Positions 44,523 through 52,878 of a stretch of 56,216 nt of DNA are shown here, in pieces; the stretch's first letter is position 1; each line of letters begins with the position of its first letter. The notes under the pieces were generated by a model. It ran no database searches. It saw only the letters and a program-made list of their open reading frames with translations, and was not told where the DNA came from. The stretch comes from Deinococcus aquiradiocola (GTDB lineage Bacteria > Deinococcota > Deinococci > Deinococcales > Deinococcaceae), in assembly GCF_014646915.1 (NCBI RefSeq), contig NZ_BMOE01000018.1, positions 1-56,216 on the forward strand, given 5' to 3'. The position numbers and the translations under genes are program-made.

Positions 44523-45385
44523 CGCTGCCGCGCCGCTCGCCGCTGCTGCCGATGCTGGTGGTGGCGGCCGTGGCGGCCCTGCTGTACCTGCCCTTGATGG
44601 TGTGGGCGAACTACGGTCCGGCGGCCAGGACCCTGGCGAGCGGCGCGGAACTGGAGTGCAGGACGGCGCTCGCGTGCGCGACGCAGCTGCGCAACCCGGT
44701 GCTGCCGTCGCCGGGACAGCTGGCGGGCGGCTTCCGGGCGCTGAGCGTGCCGCTGACCTCGCCGCTGTCCGCGCCGTACAACGCGGTCGTGACGGGCGGC
44801 GAGACGCTGCTGGGGCTGGCGCTCGGGGCGGTGGTGGGGCTGGCGCTGGCGGTGCTGCTCGTCGCGAGCCGCAGCTTCGAGCGCGCGACCCTGCCGTGGC
44901 TGGTCGCGTCGCAGACGGTGCCGATCGTGGCGATCGCGCCGATGCTGGCGGTGCTGCTCGGGCAGTACGGCGTGCAGGGCTTCCTGCCGAAGGCGATCAT
45001 CGCGGCGTTCATCGCGTTCTTCCCGGTCGCGGTCGGCATGAGCCGGGGCCTGCGCAGCCCGGACGCGCTGCAGCTGGACCTGATGCGGACGTACAGCGCC
45101 TCGGGCAGTCAGACGTTCCGGCTGCTGCGCTTCCCGGCGAGCGTGCCGTACCTGTTCACGGCCCTGAAGGTCGCGGCGACGGCGGCGCTGGTGGGCAGCA
45201 TCGTCGCGGAGATCAGCACCATCAGCTTCTCGGGGCTCGGCAAGATGCTGGCCGAGAACTCCCGCGCGAGCGACACGATCGCCCTGTGGGTGATCATGGT
45301 GTACGGCGCGGTGCTGGGCGTGACGCTGGTGGGCCTGGTGGGCCTCGCGGAGCGGCTCGTGACGCCCTGGAAGGTCCGCGCGTGA
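44519..45385 (+). CDS. ABC transporter permease 1
   Basis: 288 aa with about six hydrophobic segments and a BPD-type coupling loop (QLDLMRTYSASGSQTFRLLRFPASVPYLFTAL). GTG start overlapping the ATPase stop. Between TM1 and TM2 lies a long external loop with two Cys (ECRTALACA). It is paired with a second, different permease immediately downstream. Confidence 0.9.
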   Translation: MTLPRRSPLLPMLVVAAVAALLYLPLMVWANYGPAARTLASGAELECRTALACATQLRNPVLPSPGQLAGGFRALSVPLTSPLSAPYNAVVTGGETLLGLALGAVVGLALAVLLVASRSFERATLPWLVASQTVPIVAIAPMLAVLLGQYGVQGFLPKAIIAAFIAFFPVAVGMSRGLRSPDALQLDLMRTYSASGSQTFRLLRFPASVPYLFTALKVAATAALVGSIVAEISTISFSGLGKMLAENSRASDTIALWVIMVYGAVLGVTLVGLVGLAERLVTPWKVRA

Positions 45386-46359
45386 CGGGCGGCACGGTGA
45401 GCGTGCCCGCCCGCACGCCGGGGCGCGCGGCGAGCGTGGGAACGCTGGCCCTGGCGGTGGCCATGGCGGGCCTGCTGGGCGCGTGCCTGCTGCTCGCCCG
45501 GCAGCCGCAGCCCACGTCGCCCGCCGCGTGGCTGCTGGGCGTGCTGGCACTGCTGGTGCTGGGCGGGGTGGGCGTGCGCTCGGCCGCGCAGGGCGAGTCG
45601 CGCGCCGCGCGGACCCTCCCGGCCGTGTTCACGCTGCTGCTGGGCGTGCTGGGCGCGGAGGCGCTGCTGCGCGCGTACGCGGTGCCTGCCGGGCTGATCC
45701 CCACGCCGAGCCTCGTGCTGCGCGCCCTGTGGAACGCGCGGACGGTGCTCCTGCAGGACACGCTGTACACCTTCGGGCTGGAGGGCCTGCTCGGCTTCCT
45801 GCTCGGCACGCTGGCGGGCCTGCTGCTGGCGCTGGTGGTCGTCCGTTTCCGCTTCCTGGAGCTGGGGCTGCTGCCGTACGCGGCGCTGTTCTCCAGCATT
45901 CCCATCGTGGCGCTCGCGCCGGTCATCGTGAAGGCAGTGGGGCTGGAGTGGCCGAGCAAGACGCTGGTGGTGGCCGTCACGGTGCTGTTCCCGGTCGTGG
46001 TGGGCGCGGTGCGTGGCCTGCAGTCGGCGCAGCCGCTGCACCTGGACCTGATGCACACGTACGCTGCGGCGCCCGCGCAGACGTTCCGTGAGGTGCGCGT
46101 CCCGAGCGCGCTGCCGTTCGTGTTCGGCGCGCTGAAGGTCGGCAGTACGCTGGCGCTCATCTCGGCAATCGTGGCGGAGTTCTTCGGGACGGACGGGCAC
46201 GGGCTGGGCTTCCGCATTCAGATCGAGGTGGGGCGCTTCAACCTGGACATCGTGTGGGCGGCCATCGTGCTGAGCAGCGTGGTCGGCATCGCGTTCTTCA
46301 GCGCGGTGGGCCTGCTGGAGCGCCGCCTGGTGACGGGCGCGCCCGGACGGGACGCGTGA
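45382..46359 (+). CDS. ABC transporter permease 2
   Basis: 325 aa. Its C-terminal ~250 residues are homologous to permease 1, with coupling loop HLDLMHTYAAAPAQTFREVRVPSALPFVFGAL; the N-terminus has two or three extra hydrophobic segments. GTG start overlapping permease 1 by 4 nt. Two distinct permeases imply a heterodimeric channel, whereas most THI5/NMT1-type systems use one gene. Confidence 0.9.
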   Translation: MTGGTVSVPARTPGRAASVGTLALAVAMAGLLGACLLLARQPQPTSPAAWLLGVLALLVLGGVGVRSAAQGESRAARTLPAVFTLLLGVLGAEALLRAYAVPAGLIPTPSLVLRALWNARTVLLQDTLYTFGLEGLLGFLLGTLAGLLLALVVVRFRFLELGLLPYAALFSSIPIVALAPVIVKAVGLEWPSKTLVVAVTVLFPVVVGAVRGLQSAQPLHLDLMHTYAAAPAQTFREVRVPSALPFVFGALKVGSTLALISAIVAEFFGTDGHGLGFRIQIEVGRFNLDIVWAAIVLSSVVGIAFFSAVGLLERRLVTGAPGRDA

Positions 46360-46486
46360 CGCGCGCCGCGCCCGCAGCGGGAACCGTCCCGCCGGGAGCC
46401 GCCATGCCATGACGTTCCAGCGCCAGGCGCCCCGGCCCGCGCGGCCGTTCACCGCAAGTCCGTACCGCCTCGTCTGCGTTCCGTTC

Positions 46487-46605
46487 AATTCCCGGACAGT
46501 CGGGACTTCACCGCCTGTCCGTCCATCTCCCGGAACGCATCCATTTCCTTCTCGTGCCACTCGGATTGAACCCGCACACCCCGCGGGATTCCATCGGAAT
46601 CTGTC
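46487..46605 (+). repeat. Leader repeat L1 upstream of the substrate-binding protein gene
   Basis: It shares blocks with the leader at 48434: GTTCCGTTCAATTCCCGGA, CCCGGAACGC, CGGATTGAACCCGCACAC and a palindrome GATTCC-ATC-GGAATC (46587-46601) 23 nt before the ATG. This could be a common operator or RNA leader of the pyrimidine cluster. Confidence 0.6.
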
Positions 46606-46624
46606 TCACTCCCCGGAGGGAACC

Positions 46625-47710
46625 ATGAAGCACACCGCCAGACTGACCGCCACCATCGCCGCCGCCCTGCTCGTCTCGGCCGCCACGTCCAGCGCAGGCG
46701 CGCAGAAGCTCGTGCCGGTGAAACTCCAGCTGAAGTGGTTCCCGCAGGCGCAGTTCGCGGGCTTCTTCGTCGCGCAGGCCAAGGGGTACTTCAAGGCCGA
46801 GGGCCTCGACGTGACGCTGCTGCCCATCGGGGACCAGAGCCCCATCCAGACGGTCGCGACGGGCGCGGCGGACTTCGGCACCACCTGGATCACGGACCTG
46901 CTCACGGCCCGCCAGCAGGGCATCCCGGTCGTGCACATCGCGCAGCTGTTCCAGAAGAGCGGGTACACCCTGGTCGCCCTGAAGAGCAGCGGCCTGAAAG
47001 CGCCCGCCGACTTCAAAGGGAAGCGCGTGGGCGTCTGGCCGAGCGGGAACGAGTACCCGGCCGTGGCGCTCCTCAAGAAGTACGGGCTGACCACCAGCCT
47101 GGACTCCACCGTCAGCAACCCCAGCGTGCAGGCCGTCACGTACCCCTTCGATCCGAGCATCGTGTTCCCCGACAAGGTGGACCTCGTGAGCGCCATGACG
47201 TACAACGAGGTCGACCAGATCGTGGGCCTCGGGTACCCGCTCGACAAGCTGCAGGTGTTCCACGCGTCGGACTACGGCATCAACCTGCTCGAGGACCTGA
47301 TGTTCACGTCGCAGCGGGTGCTGGACGACAAGAACTTCAGGGGGAGCGGCATGACGGGCCGCCAGATCGCCGCGAAACTCGTGCGCGCGAGCCTGAAAGG
47401 CTGGAATTACGCCGTCGCGAACCAGAAGGAAGCCGTGACGGACGTGCTCGTGCAGTGCGGGAACACCTGCAAGGGCAGCGGCAGCCGCGCCAGCGCCAGC
47501 GGGCACCAGACGTGGCAGATGACCGAAGTGGCCAAACTGTACCAGGCGGGCCCCACCCTGAAAGGCATGGCCGGATACCTCGACCCGGCCGTGTACAGGG
47601 CGAACGTGACGCTGCTGAAGTCCCTCGGCATCCTCAAGGCCGACCCGGCGGCGGGCGCGGTCGATTACGGCGTGTGGGAAGCGGCGACCGGCAAGAAAGC
47701 CATGAAGTGA
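46625..47710 (+). CDS. ABC transporter substrate-binding protein, NMT1/THI5-like
   Basis: 361 aa. Signal peptide of ~26 residues (MKHTARLTATIAAALLVSAA, cleavage near SAGA-QK), then the family hallmark VKLQLKWFPQAQFAGFFVAQ followed by AKGYFKAEGLDV, which forms the base-binding cleft in THI5/NMT1 proteins. It captures the substrate outside the membrane for the two permeases. Close relatives bind hydroxymethylpyrimidine or flavins; next to preTA a uracil/thymine-like ligand is most likely (inference). The stop TGA begins repeat R4. Confidence 0.9.
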   Translation: MKHTARLTATIAAALLVSAATSSAGAQKLVPVKLQLKWFPQAQFAGFFVAQAKGYFKAEGLDVTLLPIGDQSPIQTVATGAADFGTTWITDLLTARQQGIPVVHIAQLFQKSGYTLVALKSSGLKAPADFKGKRVGVWPSGNEYPAVALLKKYGLTTSLDSTVSNPSVQAVTYPFDPSIVFPDKVDLVSAMTYNEVDQIVGLGYPLDKLQVFHASDYGINLLEDLMFTSQRVLDDKNFRGSGMTGRQIAAKLVRASLKGWNYAVANQKEAVTDVLVQCGNTCKGSGSRASASGHQTWQMTEVAKLYQAGPTLKGMAGYLDPAVYRANVTLLKSLGILKADPAAGAVDYGVWEAATGKKAMK

Positions 47711-47819
47711 TGCGGTGTTGAGCTGAACTCCAGGAGTTCAGCCGAGCAAAGCGGGCACTGACGAGTACGGTGTTGAGGAGATGGAAGGGCTTCCCTGGCA
47801 TCGGATCAACACCGTATGA
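47708..47819. repeat. Dispersed intergenic repeat, copy R4, with inverted ends
   Basis: It starts TGATGCGGTGTTGA at the stop of the binding-protein gene and ends TCAACACCGTATGAC, so the termini are inverted repeats (CGGTGTTGA/TCAACACCG) as in a MITE. GCTGAACT-ccagg-AGTTCAGC forms an internal hairpin. No gene lies inside. The remaining bases up to 48056 hold only the upstream region of the DUF3060-like gene. Confidence 0.8.
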
Positions 47820-48056
47820 CGCCCGTTCCGGCCGGTTCCGTCCCCTCAGCGGGGTCGGCCCGGGCGGGGCGGGCAGGAGGAAGCGGAACCCGCACGGTGG
47901 TCAGCCCGTGCCCCTTGCGGAATCCGGCCGGGCGGCGCGAGGATGGAACGGCACGGCTTCACCGGCCCCGGCCCGGACGGCGGGCGGGGCCATCCTTTCG
48001 CTCCCGTGGCGGTCAGGCGGCCCGGCCGCCGACCGCCCGCTCCCGCCGGAGGTCTC

Positions 48057-48431
48057 ATGCCCACGTCCCACACGTCTCCCCTCGCCGCCGCCCTCGTGGC
48101 GGTCCTCGCTCTGCACGGCGTGACGGCCGCGCAGAGCGCCACCATGACCGTGCCGGGCCTGGGACAGGTCCTCGCCGGGAACGCGACCCGGCAGACGCTC
48201 GACTGCCAGGGCGGCGCCATGACCGTGAACGGCAACGACAACCGCGTCACCCTGAAGGGCCGCTGCCTGCGCGTGAGCGTGAATGGCAACGGCAACACCG
48301 TCACGGCAGGCACGGTCGGGCAGATCATCGTTCACGGGCGCGGCAACGCCGTCCGCTGGCACCGCGCGATCAGCGGCACGCGGCCCGCCGCCACCCTCAC
48401 CGGCAGCGGCAACACCACCCCCCACTACTGA
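48057..48431 (+). CDS. Secreted DUF3060-like beta-helix protein
   Basis: 124 aa. GGAGG precedes the ATG; a signal peptide (MPTSHTSPLAAALVAVLALH, cleavage near AAQS) is followed by ~95 residues of short repeats built on x-V-x-G-N-x-N (TVNGNDNRVTLKGRC, VSVNGNGNTVTAGT, IIVHGRGNAVRW), the stacking pattern of DUF3060 right-handed beta-helices. Function unknown. It sits between the binding protein and the amidohydrolase, which is surprising for a catabolic operon. Confidence 0.78.
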   Translation: MPTSHTSPLAAALVAVLALHGVTAAQSATMTVPGLGQVLAGNATRQTLDCQGGAMTVNGNDNRVTLKGRCLRVSVNGNGNTVTAGTVGQIIVHGRGNAVRWHRAISGTRPAATLTGSGNTTPHY

Positions 48432-48433
48432 GA

Positions 48434-48533
48434 CGCGTTCCGTTCCATTCCCGGATCCCGGAACGCGCGTCTTTCCTCCCCGTTCCACCCGGATTGCACC
48501 TGCACACACTGCGGGATTCCACCGGGATCGGTA
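48434..48533 (+). repeat. Leader repeat L2 upstream of the amidohydrolase gene
   Basis: The same block order as at 46487: GTTCCGTTCCATTCCCGGA, CCCGGAACGC, CGGATTGCACCTGCACAC, then GATTCC-ACC-GGGATC (48515-48529), a near-palindrome, 45 nt before the ATG. Confidence 0.6.
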
Positions 48534-48573
48534 CGGGAGCGGCCCCGGCCGCAACGACAAGGAGTCTGCATTC

Positions 48574-49815
48574 ATGCCCCTGGACCCGAAACGCACCGTG
48601 CAGGAACTCAAGGACTTCCGCGCCCTGACCGGCGACGAACACGGCGCGCAACGCGTCGCGTTCACCGACACGTGGCTCACCGCGCGCCGCTTCCTGCAGG
48701 ACCGCCTGGACGCCCTGCCCGTCCTGCAGCACATGGACGCCGCCGGGAACTGGTGGGCGACCCTGCCGGGCGAATCGCCGCGCGAACTCCTGATCGGCGG
48801 GCACCTGGACAGCGTCCCGAACGGCGGGTGGCTGGACGGCTGCCTGAACGTCCTCGCGGGCCTGGAGGTCCTGCGGCGCGTGAACGAGCAGTACGCGGGC
48901 AGGCCGCCCGTCACGGTGCGCCTCGTGGACTGGGCGGACGAGGAAGGCGCACGGTTCGGCCGGAGCCTGTACGGCAGCAGCGCCGCCAGCGGGCACTTCG
49001 ACGTGCAGCAGATGGCGACCCTCGCGGACCGGGACGGCGTCACGCTCGGCCAGGCGCTCGAACGGGTCGGCGTGACGCTCGCCGACGCTCCGCAGGCGCA
49101 GGCGGAACTGCGGAACGCCGCCGCGTACCTCGAACTGCACATCGAGCAGGGCCCCGTGCTGGAGGGCCTGGGCCTGCCGCTCGGCCCGGTCCTCGGGACG
49201 GTCGGCGTGGAGCGCCACACCGTCACCTTCCACGGGCAGGCGGCGCACAGCGGCAGCACGCCCATGAACGTCCGCCGCGACGCGCTGCTCGCCGCCGCGC
49301 GACTGGCGCAGGAGATCTACGTCATCGCGCAGCGGCACGCGGGCGTCTGCACCGTCGGCAGCGTCAAGACCCTGCCCGGCATCGTGACGAGCGTCGTGGA
49401 GACCTGCGAGATCACCCTCGACCAGCGCCACCTGAACGCCGAGCACCTGGCCGCCATGTGGCAGGAAGCGCAGGACGCCGCCCGCACCTTCGCTGACGAG
49501 GGCGGCTGCACCGTGAGCTTCGGTCACATCTGGAACATCGAACCGATCCTGTTCCACCCGGAACTGATCGACGCGGCCGAGGCGAGCATCCTGAACCTCA
49601 CGCCCGGCACGCACCGCCTCCCCAGCGGCCCCCTCCACGACGCCGCCGAGATCGCCCGGGCAGGCGTGCCGACCGTGATGCTGTTCGTGCAGTCCCTGCG
49701 CGGCATCAGCCACAACAGGATCGAGGACACGCTCGAGGACCACATCGAGATGAGCGTCCAGGCGCTCGACACCCTGACCGAGAAGACGATGGCCTGGATT
49801 CAGGCACAGGCGTGA
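48574..49815 (+). CDS. M20-family amidohydrolase, beta-ureidopropionase / N-carbamoyl amino acid hydrolase
   Basis: 413 aa with the metal ligands and motifs of the HyuC/allantoate amidohydrolase group: GGHLDSVPNGGWLDGCLN, DWADEEGARFG, ELHIEQGPVLE, HSGSTPMNVRRDAL and ETCEITLDQRHL. In this cluster it should hydrolyse N-carbamoyl-beta-alanine to beta-alanine, CO2 and ammonia, completing the reductive route. AAGGAG precedes the ATG; upstream in-frame residues are translated leader sequence and not counted. Confidence 0.92.
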   Translation: MPLDPKRTVQELKDFRALTGDEHGAQRVAFTDTWLTARRFLQDRLDALPVLQHMDAAGNWWATLPGESPRELLIGGHLDSVPNGGWLDGCLNVLAGLEVLRRVNEQYAGRPPVTVRLVDWADEEGARFGRSLYGSSAASGHFDVQQMATLADRDGVTLGQALERVGVTLADAPQAQAELRNAAAYLELHIEQGPVLEGLGLPLGPVLGTVGVERHTVTFHGQAAHSGSTPMNVRRDALLAAARLAQEIYVIAQRHAGVCTVGSVKTLPGIVTSVVETCEITLDQRHLNAEHLAAMWQEAQDAARTFADEGGCTVSFGHIWNIEPILFHPELIDAAEASILNLTPGTHRLPSGPLHDAAEIARAGVPTVMLFVQSLRGISHNRIEDTLEDHIEMSVQALDTLTEKTMAWIQAQA

Positions 49816-49879
49816 CACGTCCTCGCACGGCGCTCCGTGAGGTCCGGCGCGTGTGGCGTGGGCGCCGGAGCAGGACCGG

Positions 49880-50632
49880 ATGACCCGCACGCTTCCGACG
49901 CTTGCTGAACTGTTGACCCTGGCGGCCTTTTCGGGTGCCGAGGTGCTGAGCGGGCACGCGCGGCTCGCGCAGCCGGTGACGTGGGTGCACGTGTCGGAGG
50001 TGCTGGACGCGGCGCGGTTCCTGTCGGGCGGTGAGTTGCTGCTGTCGACCGGGTCGCTGCTGGCGCAGGCGTCCGCGCAGGGACAGGCGGATTTCGTGCG
50101 TTCGCTGGCGGAGGGGGGCGCACAGGGGCTGGTGCTGGAGCTGGTGCAAGGGTTCCGGGACGTGCCGGTCGAGGTGCTGGGGGCGGCTCGGCTGTACGGG
50201 TTTCCGCTGGTGGTGTTCCGGCAGGAGGTGAGTTTCGCGCGGCTGACGCGGGTGGCGCACGCGCGGATCCTGAGCGCGCGGGGCGAGGTGCGCGAGGCGT
50301 CGCTGTCGCCGCTGCTGGACGCGCTGGCCGAGACGGGCCGCAGCGTGGATTTCCTGCAGGGGCAGCTGGGGCCGCTGCTGGCCCTGCCGACCCGGCCGCG
50401 CACGGTGCTGATGGGTACGCTGGACGCGCTGCTGCAGACGAATTTCAACATGGCGGAGTCCGCGCGGCGCCTGGGGGTGCGGCGGCAGACGATGTACTAC
50501 CGGATCGAGCAGCTGCGGGCCATGCTGGGTGACCTGAACGACCCGAAACGGCAGCTGGGCCTGCATCTGGCGCTGGAGTTGACGCGGTCCGAGGCGGGCG
50601 AGGTGATGCGCGAGGAGCGGCCTCACACCTGA
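49880..50632 (+). CDS. Short PucR-family transcriptional regulator
   Basis: 250 aa. N-terminal PucR domain (~1-130: PTLAELLTLAAFSGAEVLSG, GGELLLSTG) and a C-terminal HTH_30 (~175-235: NMAESARRLGVRRQTMYYRI followed by EQLR). The middle CdaR-type GGDEF-like module of full-length PucR (~500 aa) is missing. PucR regulators commonly control purine and pyrimidine breakdown, so it is the natural candidate for this cluster. The start ATG was preferred over one nine codons earlier because the domain begins here. Confidence 0.88.
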   Translation: MTRTLPTLAELLTLAAFSGAEVLSGHARLAQPVTWVHVSEVLDAARFLSGGELLLSTGSLLAQASAQGQADFVRSLAEGGAQGLVLELVQGFRDVPVEVLGAARLYGFPLVVFRQEVSFARLTRVAHARILSARGEVREASLSPLLDALAETGRSVDFLQGQLGPLLALPTRPRTVLMGTLDALLQTNFNMAESARRLGVRRQTMYYRIEQLRAMLGDLNDPKRQLGLHLALELTRSEAGEVMREERPHT

Positions 50633-50703
50633 AGAGTGAGGGCCGGTGTGAACAGTCCGTGCAGCTCCCCTCTCCTGTGGGGCGGCATGTGAAGGTTTCG
50701 CTG

Positions 50704-50731
50704 CCTGAAAGAAACGGGTTTCAGGTATACT
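50704..50731 (+). promoter_or_regulatory. Promoter with palindrome upstream of diguanylate cyclase
   Basis: TATACT (50726-50731) is directly preceded by CCTGAAA-gaaacggg-TTTCAGG (50704-50725), an inverted repeat across the spacer with a nested GAAAC-GG-GTTTC. A bound protein would block or recruit polymerase. The leader to the GTG at 50972 is about 235 nt and holds no recognised riboswitch. Confidence 0.55.
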
Positions 50732-50971
50732 TCATGTCAAGCTCAGGCAGTGTGGGTCATCGCCTGCTGCGGCTCGCCCCTGAGCAGAGCGTCGTGCCTC
50801 CATCTCCAGCTCCCCACACGCGACGGGGTTCACCGGTTTCACCCATCACATCCAGCGCAGCACGACCGGCAGGCCGGGAGCGACCCATGGAGAGACGGAC
50901 GGCAGCATGAAGCACAGCCCGCGCAGCACTCCCGCGTCCAGGACGGCGCGCCCCCACGCGAGGGGCGGCGC

Positions 50972-52183
50972 GTGAGGGGCCTGTGGGGCCTGGGAGGTGG
51001 GCAGGACCGCCTGACCACGCAGACGTGGAACAACGTGCAGCGCACCGTGTACCTGTGGTTCGGTCCGGTCGGGGTGCTGGCGTGCGCGGCGGCACTCGCC
51101 ACGCAGTGGCACAGCATGGATCCCTTCGACCGCGTGGCGTTGCCGCTGCTGGCGCTGGAGCTGCTGCTCACGACGACCGCGCTGGCCGTGCGCGTCATGA
51201 GTGTCGCGGCGGCCACGCGCATCACGTTCCTGTGCACCACCGCGTACTTCCTGGTGGGCCTCAACCATCAGTTCTGGTGGTTCGTGCCGCACTACCAGAT
51301 GCTCAGCGAGAGCACCTTCTGGTTCGCGGTGCTGTACGCCACGGCGTTCATCGCGTTCCGGGGGGAGCGGGCCATTCAGGTGTGCGCGGGAATCTTCGCG
51401 GCGTCGCTCGTGATCTGCGGGGTGCAGCTGGGCCTGCTGGGCGGGCGGGGGCAGCTCACGTTCCGGATGGTGGCGTCGTGCGTGCAGTTCCTGATCTCGA
51501 GCGGCGTGCTGGTCGTCGCGCAGTACGCGGTCGGGAAGCTGAGGCAGCAGCTGGATCAGGTGCGGGCCGCCGCGTACCTGGACGCCCTGACGGGCCTCCC
51601 GAACCGCCGGTACGCGCAGGGGCAGCTGGAGGACCTGCTCGCGGCGGGCCGCAGCTTCAGTCTGGTGATGCTGGACATCGACCACTTCAAGCAGGTGAAC
51701 GACACGTACGGGCATCAGGCGGGCGACATGGTGCTGCGCGAGACGGCCCGCGTGGTCGGCCGTCACCTGCACGGCACGCAGTTCATGGCCCGCTGGGGCG
51801 GCGAGGAGTTCGTGCTGGTGCTGCCGGGCCTGCACAAGCGCGAGGGGAAACAGCTGGCGGAAGCGGCCCGCCGGGACCTGTACGAGCACGTCTTCGATCA
51901 GGTGGGCGGCCTCACCGCGAGTTTCGGCGTGTCGGAATTCGCGGTGGGCGACGATCTGGAGAAGGTGATGCGCCGCGCGGACGCCGCCCTGTACGCCGCG
52001 AAACGCCAGGGCCGCAACGGGGTGCGCGTCGCGATGGAGGACGGCCGCCTGACACGGCTCGACCTGCCGGACGCCGACACCGCACTCGACACGGCGCCCG
52101 GCGCGGACACTGCACCCGGCACAGCGGCACGCCAGGACCGCCGCGAGGCGAGGCAGGCAGCCCGGCGCATGCCCGGCGACTGA
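50972..52183 (+). CDS. Membrane diguanylate cyclase (GGDEF)
   Basis: 403 aa from GTG. Six hydrophobic segments cover ~25-200, then a GGDEF domain: YLDALTGLPNRRYAQ, VMLDIDHFKQVNDTYGHQAG, and an intact active site RWGGEEFVLVLPG. The inhibitory RxxD site expected five residues earlier is absent (HGTQ), so product inhibition is unlikely. It makes the second messenger c-di-GMP. The C-terminal ~40 residues are Ala/Asp/Thr-rich and unstructured. The stop TGA starts repeat R5. Confidence 0.88.
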   Translation: MRGLWGLGGGQDRLTTQTWNNVQRTVYLWFGPVGVLACAAALATQWHSMDPFDRVALPLLALELLLTTTALAVRVMSVAAATRITFLCTTAYFLVGLNHQFWWFVPHYQMLSESTFWFAVLYATAFIAFRGERAIQVCAGIFAASLVICGVQLGLLGGRGQLTFRMVASCVQFLISSGVLVVAQYAVGKLRQQLDQVRAAAYLDALTGLPNRRYAQGQLEDLLAAGRSFSLVMLDIDHFKQVNDTYGHQAGDMVLRETARVVGRHLHGTQFMARWGGEEFVLVLPGLHKREGKQLAEAARRDLYEHVFDQVGGLTASFGVSEFAVGDDLEKVMRRADAALYAAKRQGRNGVRVAMEDGRLTRLDLPDADTALDTAPGADTAPGTAARQDRREARQAARRMPGD

Positions 52184-52235
52184 TACGGTGTTGAGCTGAA
52201 CTTCTGAAGTTCGGCCGGGCGAGGCGAGCAACAGG
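52181..52235. repeat. Dispersed intergenic repeat, copy R5 (short)
   Basis: It begins TGATACGGTGTTGA at the cyclase stop codon, continues with a GCTGAACTT-ctg-AAGTTCGGC hairpin and then diverges. Confidence 0.75.
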
Positions 52236-52268
52236 TCCGGTCCTGAGCCGAAACGTGCCGTGGCGCGG

Positions 52269-52274
52269 CACAAT
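52269..52274 (+). promoter_or_regulatory. -10 box of leaderless promoter, 5-formyl-THF cyclo-ligase
   Basis: CACAAT stands 6 nt before the GTG at 52281. Confidence 0.4.
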
Positions 52275-52280
52275 GGGCGG

Positions 52281-52865
52281 GTGACGTCGCCTCTCCCCTC
52301 TCCCGAGTTCGGGCCGCCGGCACCGGACGCGCCGAAGTCGGTGTGGCGTGCGTGGGCGCGGGCGGTGCGGGCGGCACTGCCGGAACCGGACCACGCGGGC
52401 GTGTGCGCGGAGCTGCTGGCGTGGTTGCGGGCGCGCGGGGCGCGGCGGGTGCTGGCGTATCACGCGTTGCCGGGCGAGCCGGACGTGTCGGGCCTGGCGG
52501 GGCACGTGCAGCTGTTCACGACGCGTGCCGTGTTCCGGCCCAGTGCGCGCCTGACGCTGCACGACTGGCATGCTGCGACTGAAGTGAGTCGTTTCGGGGC
52601 GCTGCAGCCGCCGCGCGGGACGCCGGAGGTGCCGCGCGGCGAGGTGGACGTGGTGCTGCTGCCGGGCCTCGCCTTCGACCGGCGCGGGTGGCGGCTGGGG
52701 TACGGGGGCGGCTTCTACGACCGGCTGCTGGAAGTCTGGGACGTACCGACGGTCGGCGTGACGCCCGCGGCGCTGTGGGTGCCGCACGTACCGCACGAGG
52801 CGCATGACCTGCCGGTGAGGTTCGTGGCGACCGAGGACGGGGTGCGCGAGATCCGGCCGGACTGA
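52281..52865 (+). CDS. 5-formyltetrahydrofolate cyclo-ligase
   Basis: 194 aa. Family signature [20 protein letters not shown] followed by DRLL (~residues 125-148), with [14 protein letters not shown] substrate loop before it. It converts 5-formyl-THF to 5,10-methenyl-THF using ATP. GTG chosen because a -10 lies 6 nt upstream; an ATG seven codons earlier is possible. Confidence 0.9.
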   Translation: MTSPLPSPEFGPPAPDAPKSVWRAWARAVRAALPEPDHAGVCAELLAWLRARGARRVLAYHALPGEPDVSGLAGHVQLFTTRAVFRPSARLTLHDWHAATEVSRFGALQPPRGTPEVPRGEVDVVLLPGLAFDRRGWRLGYGGGFYDRLLEVWDVPTVGVTPAALWVPHVPHEAHDLPVRFVATEDGVREIRPD

Positions 52866-52878
52866 GGCGGGCGGCGGG

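Noticed and set aside
46409..46624. N-terminal extension of the binding protein (and of the amidohydrolase, 48283-48573)
   Set aside because: Both would translate the shared leader. The signal peptide or the enzyme domain begins at the later ATG, which has a good ribosome site.
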